Below, piece after piece: positions 9,874 through 20,812 of a stretch of 64,000 nucleotides of DNA (its first letter is position 1; each line of letters opens with the position of its first letter). The DNA is from Heterocephalus glaber (Eukaryota > Chordata > Mammalia > Rodentia > Bathyergidae). The notes under the pieces were generated by a model. The model was given only the letters and a program-made list of their open reading frames with translations, was not told where the DNA came from and did no database searches. Both the position numbers and the translations under genes were made by a program. The stretch covers positions 11,003,669-11,067,668 of the forward strand of contig NW_004624795.1 of NCBI RefSeq assembly GCF_000247695.1, written 5' to 3'.

Positions 9874-10799
9874 TTAATTTCTTGTTGCACCTGATGGATT
9901 CATTCTGCTGTGCTTCCTGGGGTTGTGATCCTTGTCTTTTCCTAGGACATTTTCTAAAATTTTTTGGAGTGCTGATTTGGTATTCATGAAGTTCCTAAGG
10001 AGCTCTTTGTCATGAAAGTATCTTATTTCTCCATCCATTTTGAAAGATAGTTTTGCAGGGTACATCAATCTTGGTTGGAGGCTGTTTTCCTTTAGAGCTT
10101 GGAATACATCACTCCAAGGTCTTCTTGCCTTGAGGGTTTGCGTTGAGAAGTCTGCTGTGATTCTGATGGGCTTTCCTTTGTATGTGATTTGTTTCTTTTC
10201 TCTAACTGCTTGTAGAACCTTGTTCTTCTGTTGAATTTCTGGAATCTTAACAATTATATGCCTATGTGTAGATCTTTTTTTGATCAAGGCCTGTTGGAGT
10301 CCTATATGCCTCCCTTATTTATATGTCAAGTTCTTTCCCCCTGCTTGGGAAGTTTTCTGCCATTACTTCTGTGAACAGTTTTTTTAATGTCATCTGGACT
10401 CTCTCCTGTTTCTTCATTGACTCCAATCAGTCTTATATTATTCTTCTTTGCATTATGGTCCCCTACAATTTTAAAGCAATTTTTCTTTTCCAGGTCACTA
10501 ATTGCAATCTTATCCTCTATATCTGAAATTCTGTCTTCACACTGGCTCATTCTACTGTGTAGACTTCCAATGGAGTTTTTAATCTCCTGGAAATCTATTT
10601 GCATCTGTTTTATTGATTCCATTTGTTTCCTATGTTGGGATTCCGTCATGTTCCTCAGCTCCTCTCTAGATTTATTAATCATGTCTTGCACCATGAGGAC
10701 AATCTCTGCTGTTATCTCAGCTATTATTTCTGATTTCATTTTTTCCAGATCCTCTTTTGTTGCCAGTTCAGGGAGTCCAGGTGGTTGAGGGTAACCATC
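9874..10799 (-). pseudogene. L1 ORF1, frameshifted
   Basis: The RNA-binding chaperone of L1, read in two frames. The upstream part (10799 down to 10326) is open through a heptad-like coiled coil (near MINKSREELRNMTESQ) and into the RRM-like region (RLIGVNEETGE). The downstream part (10287 down to 9874) carries the C-terminal domain, with the typical YKGKPIRITADFS and YPAKLSF segments. The two parts lie in different frames, so at least one indel falls in 10288-10325. The end of ORF1 is about 40 bases from ORF2, as in normal L1 layout. Its start in the 10800 region is uncertain. Confidence 0.88.
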
Positions 10800-10932
10800 T
10801 CATTACCCTTTGGGATTGCTGTAGGTGATCTGGAAGTCCAGTTTTGAGACTAGTTTATGTGTCTTCTCATTTCAGTGGGGAGCAGGGGGTGTGCTACAGT
10901 GGCCCAGAAGCCTTCTCCTCTGTGCTGGGAGC

Positions 10933-11048
10933 GGTGTTACTTATTTCTTTTTTTTTTTTTTGTACCAGGGGTTGAACTTGGGTCCTTGCACTTGTGCAGC
11001 AGGCAGCAAAACCACTGAGCTAAATCTCCAGCCTGGTGCTACCTATTT
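10933..11048 (-). mobile_element. ID SINE inside the L1 5' region
   Basis: The element (10947-11034: T-run, TGTACCAGGGGTTGAACTTG, GAGCTAAATCTCCAGCC) is flanked by GGTGTTACTTATTT (10933-10946) and GGTGCTACCTATTT (11035-11048), 14-bp target repeats with two mismatches. It interrupts the L1 and is therefore younger than it. Confidence 0.9.
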
Positions 11049-11196
11049 AACATGGTTCCAGAGAGTTCGGGGTGTTCTGTTAGTTTCCAGAGAATTTGGG
11101 GTGTTCAGGTGAGGCCAAGAAGGTGGACAGAGTCTTGAGTTGACAGAGAGCTCCAATAACAGGTAGAGAGCAAGGGGTCAGAATTATATATTTTTT

Positions 11197-11555
11197 AAAA
11201 CAACCAACCTTGATAATGCAAACATAGCAATGCATTCATTGTAGAATCTAGGGCTTGTGGAATATGGGTGTGTGTTGTACAATTCTTTTAACTTTGTGTG
11301 CTATATATTCAAAAATTATCATAATAAAACATTGAGGAAAACTTTGCCTGTTCTTCTTAAGCTATATTTACTTTAATTTTGATCCATGGAATTGTACCTA
11401 TACCCATATCTCTCTTTTCAACTCCTTGGATTGGTTTACTTCCTTTTTCTTTATAAATATATTTTTTCAGGACGCCACAACCTCTTTCTCCCAGGGTTCC
11501 TGGGAAAAATTGTCACGTAGAGAAAACACTGAATCCAGGATCCAAACTCTCAGCT
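11197..11555. other. unassigned AT-rich sequence
   Basis: No gene or recognised repeat. It continues the pre-insertion locus on the far side of the L1. The A/T-rich stretch near 11280-11340 ends in a polyadenylation-like AATAAAA and may be an old LINE tail. Confidence 0.35.
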
Positions 11556-11720
11556 ATCAGCTACTGGCTTTGTGACTCAGACAAGTCACTTAGTGTGTTT
11601 GAGCCTTTCTGGTTCTCATTCCTGAAACAGGGTAACCATGTTTACACCCAGGTTGTTGTAAACAGTAAGTAAAATCATGTATAAAATCACTTAGCATATT
11701 AAAAATGCCTTTCTCACGTC
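11556..11720 (+). mobile_element. MIR SINE
   Basis: Plus-strand MIR blocks in order: CTACTGGCTTTGTGACTCAG, ACAAGTCACTTAGTGTG, TTCCTGAAACAGGGTAACCA, GGTTGTTGTAAACAGTAAGT, AAAATCACTTAGCATA. These match the MIR core and 3' half. Confidence 0.75.
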
Positions 11721-11912
11721 CATCCTTTTACCCACCTGTCTATCTTGTACACAGCTATTATTTCTTTCCTTAAAAAGCTGAATTAAGTAGATTGTATTTA
11801 TTTATGCTATTCTATTCTTTTGCTCTTTGAAAAATGAGATTGTTAAAAACTTAGATCCATAATATGTTACTGCATGATTTTGTTTAGTAAATACATACCA
11901 GAAGATAAGAAT

Positions 11913-12034
11913 CTGTCCATCACTTTTTTTTTCTTTTTTTTTTTTTGGTACCGGGGATTGAACTTGGGACCTTGTACTTACGAGGTGGGTGATGGAACCA
12001 CTGAGCTAAATCCCCAGCCCTGTCCATCACTTTT
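11913..12034 (-). mobile_element. ID SINE with perfect 15-bp target duplication
   Basis: The ID body (11928-12019: T-run with one C, GGTACCGGGGATTGAACTTG, GAGCTAAATCCCCAGC) is flanked by CTGTCCATCACTTTT at 11913-11927 and 12020-12034. The identical repeats and near-consensus sequence indicate a recent insertion. Confidence 0.93.
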
Positions 12035-12194
12035 AAGATTCCTTTTGTTCAGGTATGGAATTAATGTCATCTTGACCAGGTGGATCTGTAATTGCTGCTA
12101 AGTTGTAAATGTTCTGCCTTATTTTGTATGTTTATGGTATTGTCATTGTTTCCTGGTTGCACTTTCTGCAATGTTATTTACCCTTTCTAATTTC

Positions 12195-12440
12195 TGTAAA
12201 ATTCCCAGATATCCTCTGAGAACAACTTCAATGCTATGTCTTCCAGATAAGGCTTCCTAAATTCCTTCCTTCAGCTTTTGCTCATGATGTTCGCAGAGTA
12301 GCATGTCATATCTCAAAATACTTTACACTTCTTACCTCTGTACAGCTAGAGGAATGAACTCTTCCATCTTTTTAAACCTAATATGCAGGATTGGGAACAA
12401 CTGTTTGGCACTTATCAGAAGTAATTCATGGATGAATGAA
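12195..12440 (+). mobile_element. L2 LINE 3' end
   Basis: Plus-strand L2 3' UTR features: TCTTCCAGATAAGGCTTCCT, TCTGTACAGCTAGAGGAATG, TTTGGCACTTATCAGAAGTA and a GGATGAATGAATGGATGAATG tail, which is the short tandem 3' terminus typical of L2. Confidence 0.65.
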
Positions 12441-12583
12441 TGGATGAATGACTAGAGTTCATCATCCTGGGTTCGGTTTCCTCCTTCATCTAATGAAAGA
12501 TTGTCCAGTGACTTCAAAAACAATTCAGCACTGAAATTTTGTGACTTTTCACCTTTGTATGATGTTATTCACTTACAAATATC

Positions 12584-12738
12584 TTTTTGTTGTTGTTTTT
12601 TGAGACAGGGTCTCACTATGTAGTTCAGACTGGCCTTGCACTCACTATGTAGCCTAGGCTGGCCTTGAACTCGTGGTGATCCTCCTGCCTTAGCCTCCCA
12701 AGTACTGGGATTGTAGGCATGTGTCACCACACCCTGCT
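12584..12738 (-). mobile_element. B1 SINE with 29-bp internal duplication
   Basis: T-rich start, GAGACAGGGTCTCACTATGT, then two tandem copies of a 29-base unit starting CACTATGTAG (from 12614 and from 12643). It continues with CCTTAGCCTCCCAAGTACTG and GTGTCACCACACCC. The internal 29-bp duplication is the diagnostic feature of rodent B1 monomers. Confidence 0.93.
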
Positions 12739-13569
12739 CTCTATCTTTTAAAATTTAAGTATTTTTCTTAATTCTAGAGCTTCCTGTATGTGCCAGGGGA
12801 TTATTCATTTTTAAGCAACTGGGATGTGGATGCATGTAAATTCTTCACTCAGTTTCTTTGCTCTTAATTGGTCAGTGGTTTGCATTAAGGATATGGCTTT
12901 GTTAGTGTTTCCAGTTCCTCAGCATATTGCCAGTCCTCATCCCCTTCATAACCCCTACCCCTTTGTCCCTCAGATTATGCAGCTTAGCACATCCCTTCTG
13001 TCCTGTGTTATAACTTTCTGGAGGAGGTCGAGTAGATTCATGTGTCCTGGAGTGTACTAAGTCTCTGGATAACTATTAAGATAATATTGGCTCGCTGACT
13101 GTCAGACCCTTTTACCCTCCAGCATCTCCTGAGTCTGACTTTCTTTGAAGACATTTATATTCTAAACCTTATGAATACTGAATGAAGTAATATAGGCAGT
13201 ACTTCCCACAATCCTTAAATTAAAATGTTATAGGGTGCAAAATGCCGACAGTTGTTTGAAATCTGTAAGAAAGTATTAGTCAATTACTTTGGAATATGTA
13301 CAGTTGTAGAAAATGCCAATTTAAAATTCATGTTCTGTTGCTAGGATTTTTCTTTCTTTAAAATACATTAAAATAATTTCATAGCTTGTTGTATTAACAC
13401 CTGTAGTTACTATTGTGGGAGGAATTTTACTTTTTAAATTGGTGTATATGTTATGCCCAAGACTATAGGATGAAGATGCTACCTTTTCAAAAATTTATAT
13501 TGGTCAAGTGTTTAGTTTAAAATTTAAAAAAAAAGTTATAGGGTGCATAAGCTAATGACACAAATAAAC
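12739..13569. other. unassigned sequence
   Basis: No recognised repeat. A plus-strand open frame of 78 codons at 12824-13060 has no motif. Confidence 0.35.
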
Positions 13570-13745
13570 AGTATATTGCTGCTTCTCATTTTACCGCTTC
13601 CAAGATTCTTATAGAGACAGCATTATTTCTCCCATTTTGGCAAAAGTAAAATGTAGCCTGAGGAATTATATCATTTCCCAAGGTTATTTTGCAACTAGAA
13701 AGTGGCAGAACTGGATTTGAACTACAACCTTCTCAGAACAAATTA
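13570..13745 (-). mobile_element. MIR SINE
   Basis: Reversed MIR order: ATTATTTCTCCCATTTTGGC, GTAGCCTGAGGAATTATATC, TTCCCAAGGTTATTTTGCAA, CTAGAAAGTGGCAGAACTGG, ATTTGAACTACAACCT. Confidence 0.75.
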
Positions 13746-14084
13746 AGTGTTCCCTCCATAATATTGCAATAATATACAGCAAGTGTGCAACATTGGTACA
13801 AAAGTCTACTGCTTGCAAAAATAAAAGTTAGCTGTTAGATATTAGAGCTTGAATCTCAAAAACAGCTATGCTTTACATTTTTGTTCAATTATCAAAACCA
13901 AACCAAACCAAGCCAAAATCTTTGTTGTATTAATTAAACCAATACAACCATATTTAATGTAAAAAGTGACATCTTACCCCTTATCTACTCTAATTACTTT
14001 CTTAAGGCATTACCATCATAAACTGTCTGTGTATATATACAATATGGTGGTTTCATTTTATTTGTTCTGCAACTCCCCCCCCCC

Positions 14085-14265
14085 CTCCTTTTTTTGAGGT
14101 CAGTATGATTAGGAAGACCTTCCACCTAACATGTTTATATCTGCCTCCTTGTTTTTAATGGCTGTATTTTTTCTTTTGTAGGAATTATTCATAATTTTTT
14201 AGCCAGCCTCCTATTATGTGCCTTTAGGTGATTTTCCATTCACTTCATTGTAGATAATTCTGTGA
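14085..14265 (-). mobile_element. L1 3' UTR fragment
   Basis: The words TTTTTAATGGCTGTATTTTT, TTAGCCAGCCTCCTATTATG and CCTTTAGGTGATTTTCCATT match the antisense 3' UTR of old L1s (usual order: ATGGCTG.ATAGTATTCC, AACCAGTCCCCTATTG, ATTTAGGTTGTTTCC). It follows a C-run at 14076-14085. Confidence 0.6.
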
Positions 14266-14805
14266 TAATCCTTCCTGTCTCTGAGTCCTCATTAAAAATT
14301 TTTCTGTCCATCAATTCCTAAAAATAGGATGCTTTATGTCATGAGTTATATGCAATTTAAATTGTAAAAGAAACTGAGAGAAATTCACAGAATGTGAAAA
14401 AGTTGGAGTTAGAGGACAAAATATTCAAGTCAGAGAAAGTCACATAAATTAAAGTACCTAAAAAGCCTAAGTCACATTCCTTTATTTTTCCCAACAAGTT
14501 TCAGCATTTTGACCCTTTGTGTGAGCTCCAGTGACAAACAGCAGCTCCTGCCAAGAGTCTACAAGCTATTTGTCAGTTTGTCTATTTGTCGTCTCTCTTG
14601 TCCCCTCAGTGATGGAGTCCCCAGTGATTAAACACTCTCCTTATTAATCTTACCACAAGAATCCCAGAAAACCAGTGTTTGCTGCCCTTGGGTGCTTTAT
14701 TTTAATGACGCCACACCACACACAGACCTCTCATTGTGCTATTCGCAACTTTGCAGATGAAACCAAAGGCTCAATTCAACTTAGTCAAAGAAAAGTAATT
14801 CTCCA
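14266..14805. other. unassigned sequence
   Basis: No family is recognised. It includes a short purine-rich stretch near 14370-14440. Confidence 0.3.
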
Positions 14806-14807
14806 CA

Positions 14808-14847
14808 ATCACACACATACACACACACACACCACCACCACCACCAA
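14808..14847 (+). repeat. (CA)n/(CAC)n microsatellite
   Basis: CACACA units with one T interruption change into five ACC triplets. The minus-strand and plus-strand frames across it (THTHTHTT or GGGG runs) are artefacts of the repeat. Confidence 0.95.
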
Positions 14848-14859
14848 CCCTCCTCTTTC

Positions 14860-15734
14860 CATCAGCAACTGAAACTAAAACGGAATGAACACGATGCAAG
14901 ATGTATCTAAAAAGCTTTCCCCTGCCATCAGCTTTAGTAAAGGCACAAACGTGCAGTGGCATTTAATAGTGTTTATTTTGAAACATGCAATGCTTACCCT
15001 TGAAAGGCTATTATGCATCTCTCACCTTACTGGGACAAAAGGGCATTGTAACTTCATGCAGTCAGACTGCTTGCTTAAGTTTAGGTCTGCACTCATATGA
15101 GAAAAATACTTGAGTATCAGTCATCTTGGAATCCAAGGGACTTATTCATAGAGCATGTGGGACTCTATTCATACATGATTTATGTCTTCGCATAAAGGGA
15201 GGTGGGGGTTGTGTGTGTTGCCCAGAGAACCATCGTCTGCCTCTCCTGAGTAATTTATACAAGATCAATATTTATCAAGGTGAGCCAAGAATTGTGCCAT
15301 AACTCCCCAAGAGCCAAATACTTCATTTACAGTTCCTTCACCCATGGAAGGGAGCATGACAGATTGAAATGTTTGTGTAAAATCTACTTAAAGAGGTTCT
15401 TACTTGGTTCTTATTGCTTTCGATGCAGTGCAATCCTTTAAAAGAAATTGCAGAGTTTCACAATGGATGTTGCTCCATTCTTAACATAGTATATATTCAA
15501 AAGATCCATTTGTTGAATTAGTGTTGGAAGGGAAATAAGCAACTATTCCCGCCACTCTTTGCAAAGAGAAGTTTGCCGCCTTTCCTTGTTCTGTTAGCAA
15601 ATACTATATTAATTGAGCACCTGGTAGAGAGTTTGCATGGAATCAGAGCAAAGAGTCATATGTGTGAACATGTAAAAACATGTTAAAGTACTATATGCTC
15701 TATTAAAGTTTCAAAAAGTGTTTTGGCCACCAAG
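14860..15734. other. unassigned sequence
   Basis: No gene or recognised repeat. Mixed, non-simple composition without a diagnostic block. Confidence 0.3.
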
Positions 15735-16115
15735 AGAATAGATCAACTAATTCTGCGAGAAGTTTGCGAAAGGCTAAGAGAAAGTAGGAGTTAAACAGGT
15801 AGATAGTGAATAGAGATGGGAGTTTTGTGAAGAAGTAACAGCATGAACAAAAGGCCTTAGATTTCAGGGATGTGATAAATGGGTTGCTGTGAGAGATTAG
15901 CACATTTGTGTCCCAAATGGGAAATGAGAAAATCTCCATTAGAACTGGAGTGTAAAAGGTTTAATACACTCAATCTCAGAGCTGTTACTTTATTTTGTAA
16001 GCAAAAGGAGCATCTTACAGATTTTTTAATTTGGGAGTGACACGGTCAGGTTGCCCTTTGGTGACATGATCTTTACTGTCTATGTATCATTTAATAGAGA
16101 AATATAGAAAGGAGA
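15735..16115 (-). mobile_element. L2 LINE fragment
   Basis: Reversed L2 signs in order: GTAGGAGTTAAACAGGTAGA, AACAGCATGAACAAAAGGCC, then AATTTGGGAGTGACACGGTC. They correspond to the antisense AGGAGTTAGCCAGG, ACAGCATGTGCAAAGGCCC and GGAGTGACATGATC stretches of L2. Confidence 0.65.
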
Positions 16116-16414
16116 TGAAAAGAGGGTTTACATTTGTTTGCCAAGTCTAGTCATGTCTCTATGGAGTGCTGTTTTGAGATGGATTTTGACACTGTGCCTG
16201 GATTCATTGGCATCTCAAATAATAAAAAACTCAGGCCTGTCATGTGTGTCAGAAGGGAAAGTGGCAGCAGGTATAAACTAAGCATTTTCTGTGCTTGCCT
16301 TAACACTAGGCTGGGAAAGTCGGTGTGACATATAATTCATCTTAAGGTAGGGCAACCTCAATGTATGGATGGGGGATGATGGGAGTAGATTTATACACAA
16401 TGATACTTCCATTG

Positions 16415-16710
16415 TAGAACCCAATTCATTTCAAATTCATGTTCAAACATCGAAAAGTTTGAGAACTGGGCATATTTTTCCCATAAGAAATAGTGGAAAA
16501 CCAAATAATTGGTTCTGAGGCCCCAACATCATTACACTTATAAATTCATTTTCAGGGACTTTAGCAAAATTAACAATGATTTCTTTCTGGAACTCTATCG
16601 TGATTCTCACAGTTTTCCTCTTAGCTTTACTGCTGGTATCACTAACTTTCTTTGGAGCCATGGTTATGACATTTTACACAAAGAAAGCACAATGACAAAT
16701 GTTTTAATGC
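16415..16710 (-). mobile_element. Tigger-type DNA transposon fragment
   Basis: On the minus strand, a reading frame starting at 16661 opens MAPKKVSDTSSKAKRKTVRI, then a FQKEIIVNF stretch. That is the basic N-terminus and first helix of pogo/Tigger transposases, which bind the element's ends. After about 35 codons the sequence leaves the transposase pattern and becomes terminal non-coding Tigger-like sequence, with an internal palindromic CCAAATAATTGG at 16501. This looks like an internally deleted non-autonomous copy. The DDE catalytic domain is absent. Confidence 0.6.
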
Positions 16711-16929
16711 ACAAACACGAACACTGCATGTTCTCAAGACGAGAGAGGTGCTTAGACTGAAGAGTCCCCCTTGTGTCCAGGAGAAGCAGCTCACTCTCAG
16801 CCCCTGCAGTCTTTTTCCAGTCAGATTTTTGATTCGAGAAGCAAAGTTACAAACCCTGAGCAGATTTCTTTCAAACTTTGCTGCTTGAGTAGTGGAGAGG
16901 TCATCTTGGAGCCATTCGACAACTGAGGA

Positions 16930-16934
<5 letters not shown>

Positions 16935-16997
<63 letters not shown>
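16935..16997 (+). repeat. compound (TA)13(GA)18 microsatellite
   Basis: An uninterrupted TA tract (about 16935-16960) passes directly into an uninterrupted GA tract (about 16961-16997). The purity implies a young and probably length-variable locus. Confidence 0.97.
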
Positions 16998-16999
<2 letters not shown>

Positions 17000-17639
17000 A
17001 TGAACCATGTAGCTTTAAGAAAGAAGAATGAAGAATGATTTTTGGAAGTTTATAGCTCAGAACAGGATCTTTGAGAATAATAAATTAAGACAGGGAAAAA
17101 AGAAAGTAAATTTATAGTGGTGAAAATAGTAAAAGATTATAATTTCAATATTAGGCATTCTAGGTTCTAGGGCCACAGGGGACACCTAAAGGGGGTGTCT
17201 CATACAGTGTTTGGGTATGTGTTTGAAGTCCAGAGGGATATTTTGTAGTAGCGATATGAACATGGGGTTCTTATAAATACAGGCAACATCAGTTCATGCA
17301 ATGCCAGAATGCTATCACTCAAGGAGAAATCCTGAAGAACAGCATCGTTCAAATGATGAACAAAAGAACAGGAAAATCCATGAGGAGGTTTTAAAATAGC
17401 CATAAAAAGTATTTCTAATTTGGGAAAAATGTAAAATTGGCCCTCAGAAAACCAAAAGGGATTTCTACTCCTGATTCTGATACTATATTGATAAATCATC
17501 TTGTAGAGAATAACCAGAAAAGCTAAATAAAAAAAAAATCTGTGCAAAGTATTGAGGGCTACAAAAAGTGGAGTGTAAGGGTAAGAAGTACAGAGAGGTA
17601 ACACTCACATCAAGGCTTTATATTTCCTCTTTTAAAAAA
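17000..17639. other. unassigned AT-rich sequence
   Basis: A minus-strand frame of 134 codons (17200-17604) has no recognisable motif and a composition (Phe, Tyr, Ile and Leu-rich) expected from an A-rich plus strand. I do not call it as a gene. Confidence 0.35.
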
Positions 17640-17725
17640 TCTTATAGATAAAGAGGCTGAGAAGCTAACAGAGTTTAGCCAGTCTCAGAGGGTTGTGAAG
17701 CAAAACATAAAACTTTGAACCTGTC
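17640..17725 (-). mobile_element. MIR fragment
   Basis: TAAAGAGGCTGAGAAGCTAA then AGTTTAGCCAGTCTCAGAGG resembles the antisense MIR core (GAGGAAACTGAGGC...GTAA.TTGCC.AGG.CACA). Confidence 0.45.
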
Positions 17726-17871
17726 AGGAATAGACACCTGGTAAATCATGGGGTTTTAGTTGGTATCAAGGCCAAGAATAGGGTGATATATATGTATATA
17801 AATATATATAATTCAGAATTTTAAGAGGCATTCATTTATTAAAGCTTGTGGCTCACTTCCCTCACTCTAGT

Positions 17872-17987
17872 CCTGACTCTTATTGCTTAGTGTTTTTTGG
17901 TACCGGCGATCAAACTCAGGATCTTGCACTTGCAAGGCAGGTGGCAGAACAAATGAGCTAAATCCTTGGCCCCTGACTTTTATTGCT
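17872..17987 (-). mobile_element. ID SINE with 16-bp target duplication
   Basis: The ID body (17893-17971: GGTACCGGCGATCAAACTCA, GATCTTGCACTTGCAAGGCA, GAGCTAAATCCTTGGCC) is flanked by CCTGACTCTTATTGCT (17872-17887) and CCTGACTTTTATTGCT (17972-17987), 15 of 16 identical. Confidence 0.92.
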
Positions 17988-18369
17988 ACACTTGAAGTTT
18001 ATCAACAAGTAATGAAGACAAAGTGGAAATACTGTGTTTTTTAAAATATCAGCACTAAAATATGTGAATCCAAAATTTTATTGTGACCTCCCTTTACTAG
18101 CTGCCTTCTAGAAGTAAAGTCAGTTCTGTCTTGCAGAGAATATCACTCAGAAATGGAAAGCCTTGCTATATTTACTTCCTGAAATAAATGGCTTTCAATA
18201 AGATCAGGTGTGCAAAATTATAAGCTCTAGTAATTAAAAATAAGAATAAATGTAGAGAAGGGAACCAGGTTGGTAAGAGATTCAGATATTGAATTTATAT
18301 GATTTTTTATATGATTTAAAATTGTATGATTAAAATAGTTAATGATAAGATTGAAGATTTTTGCTGTGA

Positions 18370-19865
18370 ATTAGAATTTACTAAGCAATTAAATATATTT
18401 CAGGGAAATAAAAACAAATTAAGTACTCAATATATGAACACCATCATAGATTAAACACAGGTGAAGGAAAAATTAATGAGTGGAAAAATTTGTAAATTGG
18501 GGATATACAGATAAAATCATGGAGAGAAAAGAAACAGAATAAAGAGTCTAAGAGATAGATGGAGCAAAATGAAAAGGTCTAAAATATGTGGAACCACAAT
18601 CCTATAAGAATATGATGAAAAAAACATGTGAGAATCAATGTTTAAGAGGCAATGGATGAAAAACTTTATAAACTGTGAAGGGTTTCAAGTTATACATTTG
18701 AGAAATGTCACAAATACCAAATAGAAAAAAAACCATAGAAAGAAACATTTAATCACATTATTAGCTTGCAAAATGAAAAGAACATATTAAAATAATCAAA
18801 GGAAACAAAATACTATAGCTTTACAGAAACGACACTAAGACTTACAACCATCTTCTCATTAGAATTACAGGAGCCAAAAGAAAATTGAATGGCATTTTCA
18901 AAATATCAAAAGAATAAAATCTGCCCACCTAGAATTATATAACCAGAAAAAACATTTTCAAAAATGTTGGAATAATAAAATTTTCTTTTTCAGAAAACAC
19001 AAAATGAGAGATTTTTTTCACCAGCAGACCCATAGTGTAGGAGATTTTCAGGTAGAAGCAAAATGATAGTGGGGGAAGAAGGAAATTGCAGAAAATAAAG
19101 AACAACAGAAAGACCAAATTTGTGTTTAAATTGAAATTAATGTTGATGGAATAAAAAACAATTAGGTCGTGTCAGGTTCAAAATATGTGTATAATTCAAA
19201 TAAATACAAACAACACAAAAAACATTAGGGAATATGAAATTTAGACTTTTTAGTCTTGAAAAAAAAAAAATTGTATTAGACCTTAATAAGGAATTCATGT
19301 TTGAATCTCAAGGATTATACATTAATAGATTCTCAAAAGGTTATAGAATTAACAAGCTAATAAAAAATGAAAATGGAATATTTAAAAAATATTAGATTAA
19401 TGTAAAGGAAGCCAGAGGAGAGAAAAACATAGAAATTAATTTAAACACAAGTGTAAATGGATTGAATATTCAAACTAATAGACAAAAGTTTACAGACTAA
19501 AAAGAAATCAAACTATGTGCTATTTTCAAGAGATATAATTTAAATGTAAAAAGGTCAAAAATGGAAGTCTAAAGAAAGATTGTGTAGCTATAGTAATATC
19601 ACACAAAATAGATTTTAAACCAAGTCATTAAACACTTTAAAAAATTCATAGTGATTAAAGAGTTTAACTCACCAGAAGGACAGCACAGTCATAAATTTTT
19701 ATGCACCAATGATACCATTTCACAATTCATAAAGCAAAATCTGATCAAACTATAATAGGAAATGGACAAATCCAGAATCACAGTGGGAGACTTTAACATA
19801 CGTTTGTCAGTAGATGAAAATCAAGCGAACATATTTAGTAAGAATATAGATCTATTCAGTAAGAA
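18370..19865 (+). mobile_element. old L1M LINE, ORF1 end to ORF2 endonuclease
   Basis: The A-rich plus strand carries decayed L1 sequence: CACCTAGAATTATATAACCA, CACCAGCAGACCCATAGTG and GGTAGAAGCAAAATGATAG (end of ORF1), then TGTAAATGGATTGAATATTC and CTATAGTAATATCACACAAA. The last part encodes a recognisable VGDFN endonuclease motif in the frame from 19762. Stops and indels are frequent and no reverse transcriptase domain follows. Both ends are uncertain. Confidence 0.7.
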
Positions 19866-20700
19866 ATTGTGTCTTCTAGCATCATCTTTGGTTCTTTTTA
19901 CATTGCTAACACTAGATCCTCATATTGTATCTATTAAATGTTTTGGAACAGAAATTTGTTTTGTTTAGCTTTGCTTTTGAAACAGTATATGAGAACTGAA
20001 GTTGCATTTGTTTCTGTGTGTACTTTCTGAATGTATGCTTTTAAAGATCTCTCTTTGGTCCCATTTTGGGGGACACTGATATATCCTAAACAATGAAACC
20101 AGTTTTATTCTCTTTTGAGTGAAAGGAGACAGATTAATGTACTTCTAGTGGATGAATTCCCCTTACCCTCCAAGAAAGATAAATAAGTAGCTAAATGCTT
20201 GGACACTTTTCTAAAAGGCCATTAAGTTCTTTGAAATAAACTTCTGGAGTTTCATAATTTGAAGATAGAAGCAACAAGAACTTTTGCAGATTTCTGGACA
20301 TCTGGGTACCATGCTTGAGAATGAACCCCTGAGGAGAATGCCAGGCTAGTTAACCAGGAGAAAGACCTCATAAGGAAGTTGTGCTGGAGCTACAGATTCA
20401 TACTCCTCACAAGGCTCTCTTCTGTACATTTTCTCCCAAATCCAGCTTTAGTATTTCACACGGTATTTTAAATTCATCTGTGATGAGAGTATTTACACTT
20501 TACAGAAATTGCCAACAGTACAAATCAGGATTGATTTGGGGCTGTTAAACATCTACCGCTATACCACTGCTGGAGAACTATCATCTGAATGCTCAGGACC
20601 CATACAGAAACAGGAGAAGGATTCTAGCTACATTGTCATTTAACTGTTTTCCAGAGAATATTGCTGTTTGGAGACACAACCTGTTGGTGAACCTGGCCGT
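19866..20700. other. unassigned sequence
   Basis: No gene or clear repeat between the L1M fragment and the following ID. Confidence 0.3.
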
Positions 20701-20812
20701 CCATTGGATCTTTTTTTGGGGGGGGTGTCCGGGGATCGAACTCAGGACCTTGCGCTTCCAAGGCAGGCGGCCGCACACTGAGCTAAATCCATGGCCCCAT
20801 CCATTGGATCTT
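20701..20812 (-). mobile_element. ID SINE with perfect 12-bp target duplication
   Basis: The ID body (20713-20800: T-run, G-run, TGTCCGGGGATCGAACTCAG, CCTTGCGCTTCCAAGGCAGG, GAGCTAAATCCATGGCC) is flanked by CCATTGGATCTT at 20701-20712 and 20801-20812. The run of nine G between the tail and the body replaces the usual GGTACC. Confidence 0.92.

Larger units (their letters stand above)
9445..11196 (-). mobile_element. 3'-truncated L1 with 19-bp target duplication
   Basis: A minus-strand L1 body fills 9464-11177 between identical direct repeats TCAGAATTATATATTTTTT at 9445-9463 and 11178-11196. Read on the minus strand, the 11 kb repeat begins AAAAAATATATA directly after TTTT, which is the L1 endonuclease cleavage pattern TTTT/AA. 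The element keeps a presumed 5' UTR (about 10800-11177, interrupted by an ID), ORF1 and the start of ORF2. It ends inside the ORF2 endonuclease domain without the rest of ORF2, a 3' UTR or a long poly(A). The long surviving frames suggest a comparatively young insertion. Confidence 0.88.

Noticed and set aside
9433..10788. Plus-strand frames opposite the L1 (89, 64, 67 and 133 codons)
   Set aside because: They are antisense shadows of the minus-strand ORF1/ORF2, with the Phe/Ser-rich composition expected from the complement of A-rich L1 coding sequence.
17200..17604. 134-codon minus-strand frame
   Set aside because: The Phe/Tyr/Ile-rich composition matches the complement of an A-rich strand, and no motif is present.
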